Made by a program: the position numbers and the translations under genes | Shown here: piece by piece, positions 35,740 to 45,208 of the stretch | Position numbering within the stretch: position 1 is the first letter of the stretch | How the letters are laid out: each line of letters opens with the position of its first letter | From: an uncultured Spirochaetaceae bacterium | Lineage (GTDB): Bacteria; Spirochaetota; Spirochaetia; Sphaerochaetales; Sphaerochaetaceae | Reading direction: 5' to 3' | Length of the DNA stretch: 59,951 nt | Assembly: GCA_944389075.1 (NCBI GenBank) | Contig: CALXLA010000003.1 | Span: 1 to 59,951, forward strand | Notes under the pieces: model-generated | The model's database searches: none | The model's input: the letters and a program-made list of their open reading frames with translations, nothing else | What the model was told of the DNA's origin: nothing

Positions 35740-36608
35740 TGGAGTATACGCTGCTTGATAGCGACAGGCTTATCGAGGATGCTGTTCCCGGACTGAATGC
35801 TCTTGAGCGCATTGCTGTTGATTTCGAATGCGAATTCAATCTCCATATCTATGGTGAGCATCTCTGTCTCATCCAGATATTCACCGGATCTGAGTATCTT
35901 GTAATCGATCCACGTGCGAAGGCTGTCACAGCAAAGGGACTGAAGGCATTCTTCCTGACTGATACGGAGAAGATCTGGTTCGATTCACACTCAGATCATT
36001 CGCTTGTCTATAAGAACTACGGCATCCAGATAAGGAATATCTATGATATCCGCGTTCCTGCGAAGCTGCTTGGCTATGATGGCAATCTCCTTTCGCTGGA
36101 GAATGAGCTTCTCGGGCTTCAGCTTGAATTTGCAAAGAAGAAGAACCAGACCGCGAATTGGCTTTGTCGTCCTATTTCAGATGATCAGATGGAGTATGCG
36201 CTTGCTGATGTCGCGCATCTCATCGAGCTGAAGGCAGTGCTTGATGAGATGATTGCCAAACATGGCCTTGAAGATGTGAATGCAAAGCAGATGAAGGCTG
36301 CCATAACTCCCAAGCCTGCAACGCCTGGCTGGAAGAATCTTCCTGGCTGGAGGAATCTCGGGAAGAAGGAAAGGATATATGCGAAATGGTTCTTTATTGC
36401 CCGCGATAAGATTGCGGAGCGCTTCAATGTGCCACCGCATCGTGTGTTTGACAAGCATTCAATAGTGAGCCTCGCATCGCATTCCCCAACGCCAGAGAGG
36501 ATCTCTTCTGCGATGACTGCAGTCAACCCACGCTTCAGGAAATTCCTTGCAGATTCAATGATGGTTGCTCTCAAGAGGGCAGATGAGGAATCAGGAAAGC
36601 GAGATTAG
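35739..36608 (+). CDS. rnd: Ribonuclease D family 3'-5' exonuclease
   Basis: 289 residues. DEDDy exonuclease: VDFECEF (Asp-x-Glu, exo I), HSDHSLVYK (exo II region), and YALADVAHL (Tyr and Asp, exo III). NWLCRPISDDQMEYA is characteristic of RNase D. One HRDC-like domain fits the C-terminal RIYAKWFFIARDKIAERFNVPPHRVFDKHSIV segment. It trims tRNA and other RNA 3' ends. The 3' end overlaps the convergent peptidase gene by 18 bases. Confidence 0.88.
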   Translation: MEYTLLDSDRLIEDAVPGLNALERIAVDFECEFNLHIYGEHLCLIQIFTGSEYLVIDPRAKAVTAKGLKAFFLTDTEKIWFDSHSDHSLVYKNYGIQIRNIYDIRVPAKLLGYDGNLLSLENELLGLQLEFAKKKNQTANWLCRPISDDQMEYALADVAHLIELKAVLDEMIAKHGLEDVNAKQMKAAITPKPATPGWKNLPGWRNLGKKERIYAKWFFIARDKIAERFNVPPHRVFDKHSIVSLASHSPTPERISSAMTAVNPRFRKFLADSMMVALKRADEESGKRD

Positions 36609-37646
36609 CGCTTTTATCTGCTTTTCAAGCATTCTGAGTTCGGCTTTCCCTATATGTTCTGCCGTGCTGTGCGGTGCGATATATCCTGCAGACAAGACAA
36701 TCGCATCAATCCCAAGGGCTCTTAGTGCATTCGCATCGCTTCCGCCTGATGTCGGTGCTGTCTCAAGCTTTCTGCCTATCATATCAGCAGATTCTCCTGC
36801 AAGCTGAAGTGCCTTGCTTTCTTCTCCGATTCTGTATGGTTTATAAAGAAGCTTTACATTGCTCTCAAGCGAATTGCCGGCTTTGTCTGCCGTTTTCTGT
36901 GCAATGGAAAGGATGTCGCTTATGAGTGCTTCAAGCTTCTCAATAGACTGGGATCTCACTTCAAGTTTCATCTCAGCATAATCAGGGACAACATTTATGC
37001 TGCCTTCTGATACGAGGCACCCGATGTTTGCAGTAGTTTCATTATCGATTCTACCTGAAGGAATTGCTGCCGCGGCTTCTGCTGCAGCAAGAAGGGCAGA
37101 GCGCCCTTTTTCCGGTTCAAACCCGGCATGCGCCGAAATACCATGGAACATCAGCTTGATATAAGCTTTTCCCGGTGCTGATATCGCGGCTTTCCCTATA
37201 TCGCCTTCGATATCGAATATGAAGGCTGCTTTGATACTGAAGGAATCAAAGAAAGACCTGTCTATCAATGCAGATCCTGCAAGCCCCTGTTCCTCTGCGA
37301 CTGTGAAGAGGAATAGCACATCTGGTTTCGATTCTGCCACTGCGATCAAAGCCGCCAGCGCGCACTTATCATCAGCGCCTAATGCAGTTGTGCCATCTGT
37401 CATGAAGCGGTCTTCTGTTTCAATCAGATGCGCATCCCCTGCTTTCGCTACAGTGTCCATATGAGCAGAGAACATCAGCTTAGAGCCTGCTGTGTTCAGA
37501 TAGAACAGCATATTGCCATAGCTGTCCTCGAGGCAGAGGTAGCCATAGTCAGCCATCGTATTCCTGATGAATTCCGCAATAGCTGATTCCTTCCAGGAAG
37601 GGGAGGATATCGATACGAGTTTTCTGAAAAGCTCTTCCGTGTTCAT
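36591..37646 (-). CDS. M20 family peptidase (PepT-like)
   Basis: 351 residues, cytoplasmic zinc exopeptidase. Metal ligands are in SAHMDTV (His), GADDK (Asp), the EEQG pair (catalytic Glu and Glu ligand), DIEGD and IAPHSTAEHI near the end (His). The dimerisation lid lies around ISAHAGFEPEKGRSALL. The pattern is that of PepT-like proteins. The start overlaps the stop of the molybdenum hydroxylase gene by four bases, so they form one transcript. Confidence 0.88.
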   Translation of the reverse strand: MNTEELFRKLVSISSPSWKESAIAEFIRNTMADYGYLCLEDSYGNMLFYLNTAGSKLMFSAHMDTVAKAGDAHLIETEDRFMTDGTTALGADDKCALAALIAVAESKPDVLFLFTVAEEQGLAGSALIDRSFFDSFSIKAAFIFDIEGDIGKAAISAPGKAYIKLMFHGISAHAGFEPEKGRSALLAAAEAAAAIPSGRIDNETTANIGCLVSEGSINVVPDYAEMKLEVRSQSIEKLEALISDILSIAQKTADKAGNSLESNVKLLYKPYRIGEESKALQLAGESADMIGRKLETAPTSGGSDANALRALGIDAIVLSAGYIAPHSTAEHIGKAELRMLEKQIKALISLS

Positions 37647-40258
37647 TTCCTGTATGGAGTCCTTTCAAGCGGCAGGCTCTTCCTTTCGATGCCATCGATT
37701 CGTCTGTATGCATTTGCAATTGCAGGAGCCGTCGGAATAGTACAGAGCTCGCCGATGCCTTTTGCTCCGAATGATGACGGAAGCTTGTCGTCAGCAGAGA
37801 CAAGAATTGGCTTTATCTCAGGTCTGTCCGTAGATCTCAGAAGTCCCAGCGTTCCGTATTTTGATTTCACGATCCCATTCTCGATCCTGAAATTCTCGGT
37901 GAGAGCAAAACCCATGCCCATGAGCACTCCACCTTCGATCTGCCCTTCAGTTGCTGTCATATTGATTATCCTGCCAGCATCGCATGCCGCTGTAATCCTG
38001 CTTACTTTGCCATCTTCTCCGATTTCTGCAACCTGCGCAGAGTATGAGTATGCAAGATGGGATACAGGATTTGGCTTGTCTGATGTTATAGGATCTGTAG
38101 GGTAGCTGAATTCAGCATAGTATTTATTGCCCTCAAGCTCAGCAATAGTATGGGTATTGAAATCTTCTTTGAGTTTCAGAGCCGCAAGTCTCACAGCTTC
38201 TCCTGTGAATGCTGTCTGCCTTGATGCAGTGGATGTTCCGCTGTCAGGTGTCCGGCTTGTATCAGGAAGCTCCACTGCGAAAGCCGATGCAGGGAGGTCA
38301 AGGACTGCTGATGCGATCTGAAGCTCGACTGTGGCGACTCCCTGTCCCATGCATGCCGCTGATGATCTGATATGGATGAGCCCATCCTCGATTGAGATCG
38401 TACATCTTCCTGTATCTTCGTTTCCGACGCCGATTCCGCTGTTCTTCAGAGCCACGGCAATACCTGTGCGATTTGATGAGTAGTATGCATCTTTGACGCT
38501 CTCAAGGCATTCCACGATTGCAGTATCAGGGGATGCTATCTGTCCATTCGGCATCACATCCCCCGGCCTCAGGGCATTGAGCATCCTGATCTCATATGGA
38601 TCCAGATCCGTAAGCGATGACAGCTTGTCAATCAACAGTTCTATCGCGAAACATGACTGAGTGACACCGAAACCTCTGTATGCACCGGCTGGTACGTTAT
38701 TTGTATAGACTGCAGTGCCTATGACCTTGAAGTTCTGGAAGTTGTAAGGTCCTGATGCATGTGTGCATGCCCTCTGGAGCACAGGACCCCCAAGGGATGC
38801 ATATGCTCCGGTATCTGCCAGGATTTCAGCTTTCAATCCATTTATCCTTCCATTCTTTCCGGCACCAAGCGTGAAATGCATCTTCATCGGATGTCTTTTC
38901 GGATGGACGATAAGGCTTTCCTGCCTTGTCAGCCTGACTTTGACAGGAAGACCTGTAATGAATGATGCGAGCGCTGCATGGTGCTGCACGGACATATCTT
39001 CCTTCCCGCCGAAGCCTCCGCCGACATATGTGCTTCTTATCCTGACTTTATCTTCAGGAATGCAGAGCATTCTCACGATTTCCCGCTTATCGTCATATAC
39101 CGACTGATCTGATGCATAGACGACAAGGCCATCCCCGTCAGGCACAGCGACAGCGCATTCAGGTTCCATGAATGCATGTTCCGTGAAAGGCGTCTCGAAA
39201 GTATCTTCAATGACTATATCCGAGGAGGCTATTGCATTGTCTGCATCACCTCTTGCTATCTTTTCGACACATAATATGTTCGATCTGTCAGGATGAACAG
39301 GGATTTCATCCTTCATCGCCTCTTCAGGAGAGTAGATTCCCTGCAGTTCCTCATACCGGATATCTACAAGCTTCTTTATACGATCAAGGCCTTCAGCTGT
39401 CTTCGCGACAATCAGACATACAGCATCGCCTATGTACCTTGTTATATCGCCCTCCGCGACAAGGACAGGCCAGTCAGGCACTATGTGGCCATGTCTGTTG
39501 TATGGCACATCTTCTGCTTTGATGATTCTTATGAAATCAGGGTCTTTTTCCGCTTCTGCCGCATCAATTGAGATGATTCTTGCGCGGGGAGAAGGTGAGC
39601 GTATGGCAGAGGCATAGACCATGCCTTCTATTTTTATGTCATCGGCAAATGCGCCCTGTCCAAGAGCCTTTTCTATGGCGTCTATCCTCTTCATCCTGCC
39701 GGAGAGCGAGGTATCATCATCTGATGAAGGTACATCTTTCCCTGTGCGGAGCATCTCAGCTGAAAGAAGGATCGCATCCTCGATCTTAACATAGCCTGTG
39801 CATCTGCATATATTGCCTCTGATTGCCTTCCTTACGTCATCCCTCGATGGTTCAGGGCATGAATCGATAAGTGCCTTTGCCGCCATGATCATCCCGGGAG
39901 TGCAGAATCCGCACTGCACGGCTCCAGCTTCTGCGAATGCAAAGCTGTAGACTGCTTTTTCCCTGTCTGAAAGCCCCTCGATGGTTATCACGGAAGAACC
40001 ATCAAGTTTCGAGAGCATTCTCCTGCATGATTTTATGAGCTTGCCATCCGCTATAACCGAACATGTTCCGCAGATCCCTTCGCTGCAGCCTTCCTTCGTG
40101 CCTGTAAGCCATAGCTTTTCCCTGAGGAATTTCAGGAGTGTCATATCCTCATGTGTGATGTAAAGCGTTCCGTTTACTGTAATCTGCACATCAGTCTCCA
40201 ATCTGTCCGGGCCGCTTAGCTTCTGTCTGGATGACAGCGGTCTGTGATGCCCCTCCAT
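37643..40258 (-). CDS. Fused [2Fe-2S]/molybdopterin hydroxylase (xanthine dehydrogenase/Mop-type, no FAD domain)
   Basis: 871 residues if started at 40258; a GTG at 40189 with a GGAG site gives a start (VQITVNGTLYITHE) that matches the family better. The N-terminal ferredoxin domain has CSEGICGTC and the second Fe-S domain has CGFCTPGM and CRCTGY. From about residue 190 come the molybdopterin domains: VGGGFGGKED, PAGAYRGFG, and the C-terminal SFGAKGIGE with the catalytic Glu. The protein joins small and large subunits and lacks the flavin subunit, as in Desulfovibrio Mop and the selenium-dependent xanthine dehydrogenase group. The substrate (purine or aldehyde) is unknown and no Mo-cofactor genes are nearby. 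Confidence 0.85.
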   Translation of the reverse strand: MEGHHRPLSSRQKLSGPDRLETDVQITVNGTLYITHEDMTLLKFLREKLWLTGTKEGCSEGICGTCSVIADGKLIKSCRRMLSKLDGSSVITIEGLSDREKAVYSFAFAEAGAVQCGFCTPGMIMAAKALIDSCPEPSRDDVRKAIRGNICRCTGYVKIEDAILLSAEMLRTGKDVPSSDDDTSLSGRMKRIDAIEKALGQGAFADDIKIEGMVYASAIRSPSPRARIISIDAAEAEKDPDFIRIIKAEDVPYNRHGHIVPDWPVLVAEGDITRYIGDAVCLIVAKTAEGLDRIKKLVDIRYEELQGIYSPEEAMKDEIPVHPDRSNILCVEKIARGDADNAIASSDIVIEDTFETPFTEHAFMEPECAVAVPDGDGLVVYASDQSVYDDKREIVRMLCIPEDKVRIRSTYVGGGFGGKEDMSVQHHAALASFITGLPVKVRLTRQESLIVHPKRHPMKMHFTLGAGKNGRINGLKAEILADTGAYASLGGPVLQRACTHASGPYNFQNFKVIGTAVYTNNVPAGAYRGFGVTQSCFAIELLIDKLSSLTDLDPYEIRMLNALRPGDVMPNGQIASPDTAIVECLESVKDAYYSSNRTGIAVALKNSGIGVGNEDTGRCTISIEDGLIHIRSSAACMGQGVATVELQIASAVLDLPASAFAVELPDTSRTPDSGTSTASRQTAFTGEAVRLAALKLKEDFNTHTIAELEGNKYYAEFSYPTDPITSDKPNPVSHLAYSYSAQVAEIGEDGKVSRITAACDAGRIINMTATEGQIEGGVLMGMGFALTENFRIENGIVKSKYGTLGLLRSTDRPEIKPILVSADDKLPSSFGAKGIGELCTIPTAPAIANAYRRIDGIERKSLPLERTPYRK

Positions 40259-40268
40259 ATTTATTATA

Positions 40269-40727
40269 TCATTGCTTTCCGTTGCTCTTGTATGAAAGAG
40301 TCATGCGCTCGGCTTCCTTCTCTATGGCTTTATCGCTGGCTCCATCGATTTTCAGAGCTGTAAGATAGTAGCCCACGAATCGTATTACATGACGCTTTGT
40401 TATAACAACCCTGACACCCTCTGCAATAGATTGTGCGAAGGCTTTTCCCGCTTTATCGCTGAGACCGATTACATTCGCGCCATCACCAAGATCCTCTGCT
40501 GCCATCGCAACCTGTTCCTTTGGCACCCTTCCCTGAAGGAACAGCTGCCCCAGGCGCTTGCAGTCCGATGGGGTGGTATAGTCAGGATATCTTTTCCTGA
40601 GCTTCCTGATAGGCCTCTCTATCTCGCTGAGAGACCATTCTATTGCCCAGTCTCTGCTTCCGTTGGAAATGGAATCCGAGATTGTCCTGAGAAATGGGGT
40701 GCTTGTGTTGTAGAAAGGCTTACTCAT
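40269..40727 (-). CDS. Conserved-looking protein of unknown function, 152 residues
   Basis: Start chosen at ATG 40727 (MSKPFYNTSTPFLRT); the longer frame to 40778 runs into the dCMP deaminase end. Basic and helical, with RDWAIEWSLSEIERPIRKLRKRYPDYTTPSDCKRLGQLF and GDGANVIGLSDKAGKAFAQSIAEG. No membrane segment. Its start overlaps the end of the dCMP deaminase gene by eight bases, so they are probably translated together. I do not recognise the family. Confidence 0.7.
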   Translation of the reverse strand: MSKPFYNTSTPFLRTISDSISNGSRDWAIEWSLSEIERPIRKLRKRYPDYTTPSDCKRLGQLFLQGRVPKEQVAMAAEDLGDGANVIGLSDKAGKAFAQSIAEGVRVVITKRHVIRFVGYYLTALKIDGASDKAIEKEAERMTLSYKSNGKQ

Positions 40728-41211
40728 GGAAATGGAGGATAAGTTCTTTCTTTTCAGTGACAAGCTGCTTGAGCTCAATACCGGCTGCTGTCAGCATCAT
40801 CCTGCTGGCTTTCGTTGCATCTGTATCCCTGTATTTATCTGAGAGATAGACAACTTTGCTTATGCCTGTCTGGATTATTGCCTTGGCGCATTCATTGCAA
40901 GGGAAGAGCGCAACGTATAGCGTGGATCCTTTCAATGATGTGATTGATGAGTTGAGAATCGCATTCAGCTCCGCATGGCATACATATGGATACTTTGTAT
41001 CGATCCAGTTACCTTCGCGTTCCCAGGGCAGATCATCATCAGAACATCCTTTAGGAAAGCCATTGTAGCCAACCCCCACGATTTTCCTATCAGGGCTTAC
41101 GATGCACGCACCCACCTGCGTATTCGGATCCTTTGACCTCATTGCGGAAAGTATCGCAACACCCATGAAGTACTCATCCCATGAAATATAATCCTTTCTC
41201 TTTCCCGGCAT
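40720..41211 (-). CDS. Deoxycytidylate (dCMP) deaminase
   Basis: 163 residues from ATG 41211 with AGGAG seven bases ahead; the longer open frame upstream is not needed. Zinc-dependent deamination of dCMP to dUMP for thymidylate supply. Seen: SWDEYFMGVAILSAMRSKDPNTQVGA, the HAELNAIL (His-Ala-Glu) motif and PCNECAKAI (PCxxC) zinc motif. Related to ComEB-type proteins. Confidence 0.94.
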   Translation of the reverse strand: MPGKRKDYISWDEYFMGVAILSAMRSKDPNTQVGACIVSPDRKIVGVGYNGFPKGCSDDDLPWEREGNWIDTKYPYVCHAELNAILNSSITSLKGSTLYVALFPCNECAKAIIQTGISKVVYLSDKYRDTDATKASRMMLTAAGIELKQLVTEKKELILHFHE

Positions 41212-41280
41212 AACAGACTCCTGAAGTTCTATTATACAGCATATGTCGGGTTGTGGAATCTTCCATGAATTCACTATGCT

Positions 41281-41306
41281 TCTGGAATCTCAGAGAGGCT
41301 TCCAGA
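41281..41306 (-). terminator. Hairpin after the P-type ATPase gene
   Basis: TCTGGAA / TTCCAGA arms with a 12-base loop lie eight bases past the ATPase stop. No T run follows, so termination is uncertain. Confidence 0.35.
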
Positions 41307-41313
41307 GTCGCGG

Positions 41314-43170
41314 TTATAGCTTGCGGTCATATAGCAATGCAGCGATGAGAACCACGAAAACGGAGCCTGCATTGTGGACAAGGGCTCCGGTCGTCGGGGT
41401 AAGCAGTCCCAGAAGCGACAGCACGATTGCTATTGCGTTGATTATCAGCGAGAGCGATATGCTCAGTTTTATCGTACTTGCCGTTGCATTTGAGAGCCTT
41501 TTAAGGTATGGAATTCTTGAGATATCATCACCCATGAGGGCGATGTCAGAGGCTTCTATTGCAATATCACTTCCTATCGCGCCCATTGCTATTCCTACAT
41601 CCGCAGCCTTTAGCGCGGGGGCATCGTTGACTCCATCTCCAGCCATTGCGACTATGTATCCATCTCTCTGTAGTCCTGAAATGGCATCTACTTTCTTTGA
41701 GGGAAGAAGATCTGCCTGTACATCTTCTATTCCGATTTTCCTGGCCAGATGCTCTGCGGCCATTTTATTGTCGCCTGTGAGCAGGATGCTCCGGATGCCC
41801 ATTTCTGATAATCTATGGAGCATGTCTTCTGCTCCGGCTCTTGGTCCATCAGAGAATCCGATGAGACCGGTGACAGTTCCATCAATGGCTACGATGATTA
41901 TCGCTTTTCCTTCATTGCAGAGATTACGTATGCTGCTCTCGGCTGGACTGAGATCAATATTGCATTCTTCCATGAATCTTCTGTTTCCGCATAGCACCTT
42001 CCTGCCATGTATCGCAGCCTTTACACCTTTCCCCGCCGAAACCAGAGATGATTCAGCCGGCATTACCTCGATTCCAATGGAGGATGAGTAGGCTATGAGT
42101 GCCTTTGCCAGAGGATGCCCGCTTCTTCCTTCAGCAGCGGTGGCTATGGCCAGAAAGTCGTTTTCTGTATATCTGCTGTCTATGACCGATATATCCGAAA
42201 CCGCAGGCTTCCCATATGTAAGCGTACCGGTCTTGTCGAAGACCATGGCATTCGCTTTGCCCATATTCTCGAGTGCTTCTCCGGATTTTATGACTACTCC
42301 ATTTTTAGCGGCCTGTCCTATCGCCGCCATGATAGCTGTCGGCGTTGCCAGAACCAGAGCGCATGGACAGAAGACCACCAGAATGGTCACAGCCCGTATC
42401 AGGTCCGATGTGATGATATATGCAATGACTGCAATCATGAGGGCAACAGGAACAAGCCAGCTTGCCCAGCGGTCCGCGATGCGCTGGACCGGAGCTTTTT
42501 TCCTGTCGGCTTCTTCCACAAGATGGATAAGCTGTTCAAGGGAGCTGTCCTTGCCGACTTTCCGGGCCATTATATCGATTGATCCGTACAGATTCATCGT
42601 GCCGGAGAAGACATCATCGCCGATTTCCTTATCTACCGGAAGCGATTCTCCCGTCATTACTGACTGATCTATGGAGGATGCCCCTGTGATCACAGTTCCA
42701 TCTACAGGGATTCTCTCTCCCGGAAGAATGCGGATCGTATCGCCGATGCGTATTTCATCCAAAGGGACATATTCCTCTTTGCCTTCCATGATTCTCCTTG
42801 CTGTTCTTGGGACGAGGCTTATCAGTTTCCGCAATCCCTTGCGGGCCCTTTGCGTTGTCTTCTCTTCAAGAATCGCGCCAAGCGCCATTATGAAGGCGAC
42901 TTCTCCTGCCGCGAATAAGTCTCCGATTGCGATTGCAGCAATCATCGCTATTGAAATGAGCAGCGCTGATGATATTCTGGAAATTCCTTTATTGTGCATC
43001 AGTCTCCATATGGCAAGATGGAGAAGAGGGATCCCGCATATGGCTATTGTCATCCATGCGGGATCTATCGGCATGGCTATATCCGAAAGTGATGTTCCCA
43101 GACTGAGTGCGAGAAATATTCCTCCTATGATTGTCATCGGTATACCTGATAGGATATCCATGATCTTCAT
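41314..43170 (-). CDS. P1B-type heavy-metal-transporting ATPase
   Basis: 618 residues from ATG 43170 with AGGAGGG ahead. Short form without an N-terminal HMA metal-binding domain. Visible: the actuator TGES, the transmembrane CPC motif in VVFCPCALVLATP, the phosphorylation DKTGTLT, the HP motif SGHPLAKAL, GDNKMAAEHLA and GDGVNDAPAL, and the last helices containing HNAGSVFVVL. CPC with HNAGS suggests transition-metal export, but the metal (Zn, Cd, Mn, Cu) cannot be named. Divergent from a TetR gene with a dyad between. Confidence 0.9.
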   Translation of the reverse strand: MKIMDILSGIPMTIIGGIFLALSLGTSLSDIAMPIDPAWMTIAICGIPLLHLAIWRLMHNKGISRISSALLISIAMIAAIAIGDLFAAGEVAFIMALGAILEEKTTQRARKGLRKLISLVPRTARRIMEGKEEYVPLDEIRIGDTIRILPGERIPVDGTVITGASSIDQSVMTGESLPVDKEIGDDVFSGTMNLYGSIDIMARKVGKDSSLEQLIHLVEEADRKKAPVQRIADRWASWLVPVALMIAVIAYIITSDLIRAVTILVVFCPCALVLATPTAIMAAIGQAAKNGVVIKSGEALENMGKANAMVFDKTGTLTYGKPAVSDISVIDSRYTENDFLAIATAAEGRSGHPLAKALIAYSSSIGIEVMPAESSLVSAGKGVKAAIHGRKVLCGNRRFMEECNIDLSPAESSIRNLCNEGKAIIIVAIDGTVTGLIGFSDGPRAGAEDMLHRLSEMGIRSILLTGDNKMAAEHLARKIGIEDVQADLLPSKKVDAISGLQRDGYIVAMAGDGVNDAPALKAADVGIAMGAIGSDIAIEASDIALMGDDISRIPYLKRLSNATASTIKLSISLSLIINAIAIVLSLLGLLTPTTGALVHNAGSVFVVLIAALLYDRKL

Positions 43171-43224
43171 CGTTTTCCCTCCTGCTGTTGATATATCCAG
43201 CAATTAAGTACAACATTCCTGTAT

Positions 43225-43238
43225 AGAACAGTTGTTCT
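43225..43238. promoter_or_regulatory. Candidate TetR operator between the ATPase and regulator genes
   Basis: AGAACA-GT-TGTTCT dyad in the 152-base divergent gap, about 55 bases before the ATPase start. Confidence 0.5.
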
Positions 43239-43322
43239 GAATTAAATATCATGCATCTCAGATTTAGAAGGAAGGGGCAGTATGCTCCTTGTGTAAGTTA
43301 GCGAACAGAATGGGGGAGATAT

Positions 43323-43886
43323 ATGGATAGGAGACAAAGGAAAAGCAGAACCGCCATTTTCACGGCTTTCAACAGTCTGCTTGGACAGAAGGCGTATTCC
43401 AGCATAACAGTACAGGAGATAATCGATCTGGCAGATGTGGGCAGGACCACATTTTACTCGCATTTCCCGACTAAGGATGATCTGCTCAGGGAGCTTTCTG
43501 CGGAAATCCTCGATCATGTATTCTCTGATTCGCTTGAAAAGGAAAGCACACATGATTTCTCTACCGGCGATATCGATTGCGAGAAGCTTGTCCTGCATAT
43601 CCTTTTCCATATACGCGACAACAGTTTCAATATCATGAGGATACTGACAAGCGATTGCTCCGTCATCTTCCTGAAATATTTCAGGGAAAGGCTTTCCAGA
43701 TACCTGAGCGGTAGAATCGAGATTCGTCATGGCATTGTACCGGAGAGCTATGCCATATATGTGTTCTCAGGTGGTGTGATATCCACGATCGAGTGGTGGT
43801 GTGCTGGCGGAATGCGCGAAAGGCCCGAATCTCTGGCCTCCTTCTTTTCCCTGATGTTTGGTGATTCCGGAAGCCTGCATCAATGA
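43323..43886 (+). CDS. TetR/AcrR-family transcriptional regulator
   Basis: 187 residues with GGGGAG ahead of ATG. N-terminal HTH: RKSRTAIFTAFNSLLGQKAYSSITVQEIIDLADVGRTTFYSHFPTKDDLL, the canonical TetR pattern. The C-terminal ligand domain (residues about 60-187) matches the tail style of TetR proteins with a GGVISTIEWWCAGGMRE segment. Divergent placement makes the metal ATPase its likely target. Its end faces the oadB terminator. Confidence 0.9.
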   Translation: MDRRQRKSRTAIFTAFNSLLGQKAYSSITVQEIIDLADVGRTTFYSHFPTKDDLLRELSAEILDHVFSDSLEKESTHDFSTGDIDCEKLVLHILFHIRDNSFNIMRILTSDCSVIFLKYFRERLSRYLSGRIEIRHGIVPESYAIYVFSGGVISTIEWWCAGGMRERPESLASFFSLMFGDSGSLHQ

Positions 43887-43893
43887 AGCTATG

Positions 43894-43925
43894 AAAAAAA
43901 GAAATCGCCACCCGGAAGTGGCGAT
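43894..43925 (-). terminator. Terminator of the oadGAB operon
   Basis: ATCGCCAC (43904-43911) pairs with GTGGCGAT (43918-43925) around six bases; the minus strand then reads TTTCTTTTTTT. Confidence 0.9.
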
Positions 43926-43948
43926 CTGAAGAATAGCGATCTGCTCTC

Positions 43949-45193
43949 TTATACAAGTGCACCGAGCATTGTCGGAATGACTGAGATCAGGACACCTGCT
44001 GCGACTGCAGAGCCGATAACGCCAGATACGTTCGGTCCCATGGCGTGCATGAGAAGGAAGTTCTGGGTATCTGCTTCCTGTCCGACCTTGCTGGATACTC
44101 TCGCAGCCATAGGAACCGCGCTGACGCCAGCAGAGCCGATGAGCGGATTCGTAGGATGCTTCGGGTCAAGCTTGTTCATGAGCTTGCCGAGAAGCACTCC
44201 GCCAGCTGTTCCGACACCGAACGCGACCATTCCAAGAAGAAGGATGCCGAGTGTCTCGAGGTTGAGGAACTTGTCAGCAGCCATCTTGGAGCCTACAGAG
44301 AGGCCGAGGAAGATCGTGACTGTATTCATCAGTGCATTCTGCATCGTATCGCTGAGACGGTTGATGACTCCGCATTCCCTTGCGAGGTTTCCGAACATCA
44401 GAGCTCCGATGAGAGGACATGCAGAAGGAAGGAGGATTGCGCACATCGTGATTACCATTACCGGGAATACGATTTTCTCAAGCTTTGAGACCGGCCTGAG
44501 CTGCTGCATCCTGATCTTTCTTTCCTTCTCTGTTGTGAGTGCCTTCATGATAGGCGGCTGGATGATAGGAACCAGTGCCATATATGAATAGGCCGCAACA
44601 GCAATCGAGCCAAGATAATCTGGCGCAAGACGACTTGTCACGTAGATGGCTGTAGGACCATCTGCTCCTCCGATGATTCCGATGGAACCTGCAACAGCGA
44701 GGTTGAAGTTGATTCCAGGAATATAGGAGAGGAGCAGAGCTCCGATCAGAGCTGTGAAGATGCCGAGCTGGGCAGCTGCTCCAAGAAGAAGCGTCTTCGG
44801 GTTCGCGATGAGCGGACCGAAGTCAGTCATGGCACCGACACCCATGAAGATCAGAACAGGGAAGAGTCCTGACTCAATACCTGCATCATAGAGGATCTTG
44901 ATGAATCCAGCATCTCCTGATGTAGGATCAATAGCCGCAATGAATGCAGAAGGTATGTTGGAAAGGATACAGCCCATCGCAATAGGAATCAGGAGGAGAG
45001 GCTCGAAGCCCTTCTTGATTCCAAGATAGAGGAGCAGGAATCCTACAAGGATCATAAGAGCGCATCCGATGCCTGTAGCACCAGCTTGTGCTGCGCCTTC
45101 ACCCCAAATAGCTACCAGCTGGTCCGGGAACAGGAATCCGAAGATTCCTGTCGAAGTCCAGAGCTGCTGGAGACCACTTACAATAGCTTCCAT
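43949..45193 (-). CDS. oadB: Oxaloacetate decarboxylase beta subunit, Na+ pump
   Basis: 414 residues, about nine to eleven hydrophobic segments. It decarboxylates the biotin-bound carboxyl and pumps Na+ across the cytoplasmic membrane. Seen: [49 protein letters not shown] (the GGADGPT motif), and [12 protein letters not shown]...[23 protein letters not shown] site ahead of ATG, 15 bases after the oadA stop. The last gene of the operon. Confidence 0.96.
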   Translation of the reverse strand: MEAIVSGLQQLWTSTGIFGFLFPDQLVAIWGEGAAQAGATGIGCALMILVGFLLLYLGIKKGFEPLLLIPIAMGCILSNIPSAFIAAIDPTSGDAGFIKILYDAGIESGLFPVLIFMGVGAMTDFGPLIANPKTLLLGAAAQLGIFTALIGALLLSYIPGINFNLAVAGSIGIIGGADGPTAIYVTSRLAPDYLGSIAVAAYSYMALVPIIQPPIMKALTTEKERKIRMQQLRPVSKLEKIVFPVMVITMCAILLPSACPLIGALMFGNLARECGVINRLSDTMQNALMNTVTIFLGLSVGSKMAADKFLNLETLGILLLGMVAFGVGTAGGVLLGKLMNKLDPKHPTNPLIGSAGVSAVPMAARVSSKVGQEADTQNFLLMHAMGPNVSGVIGSAVAAGVLISVIPTMLGALV

Positions 45194-45208
45194 TAGCTTT
45201 CTCCTCCC

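Noticed and set aside
41243-43207. Long plus-strand frames of 150-280 residues opposite the P-type ATPase gene
   Set aside because: They lie wholly antisense to a clearly recognised gene and have no family features; strand symmetry of this G+C-balanced gene explains them.
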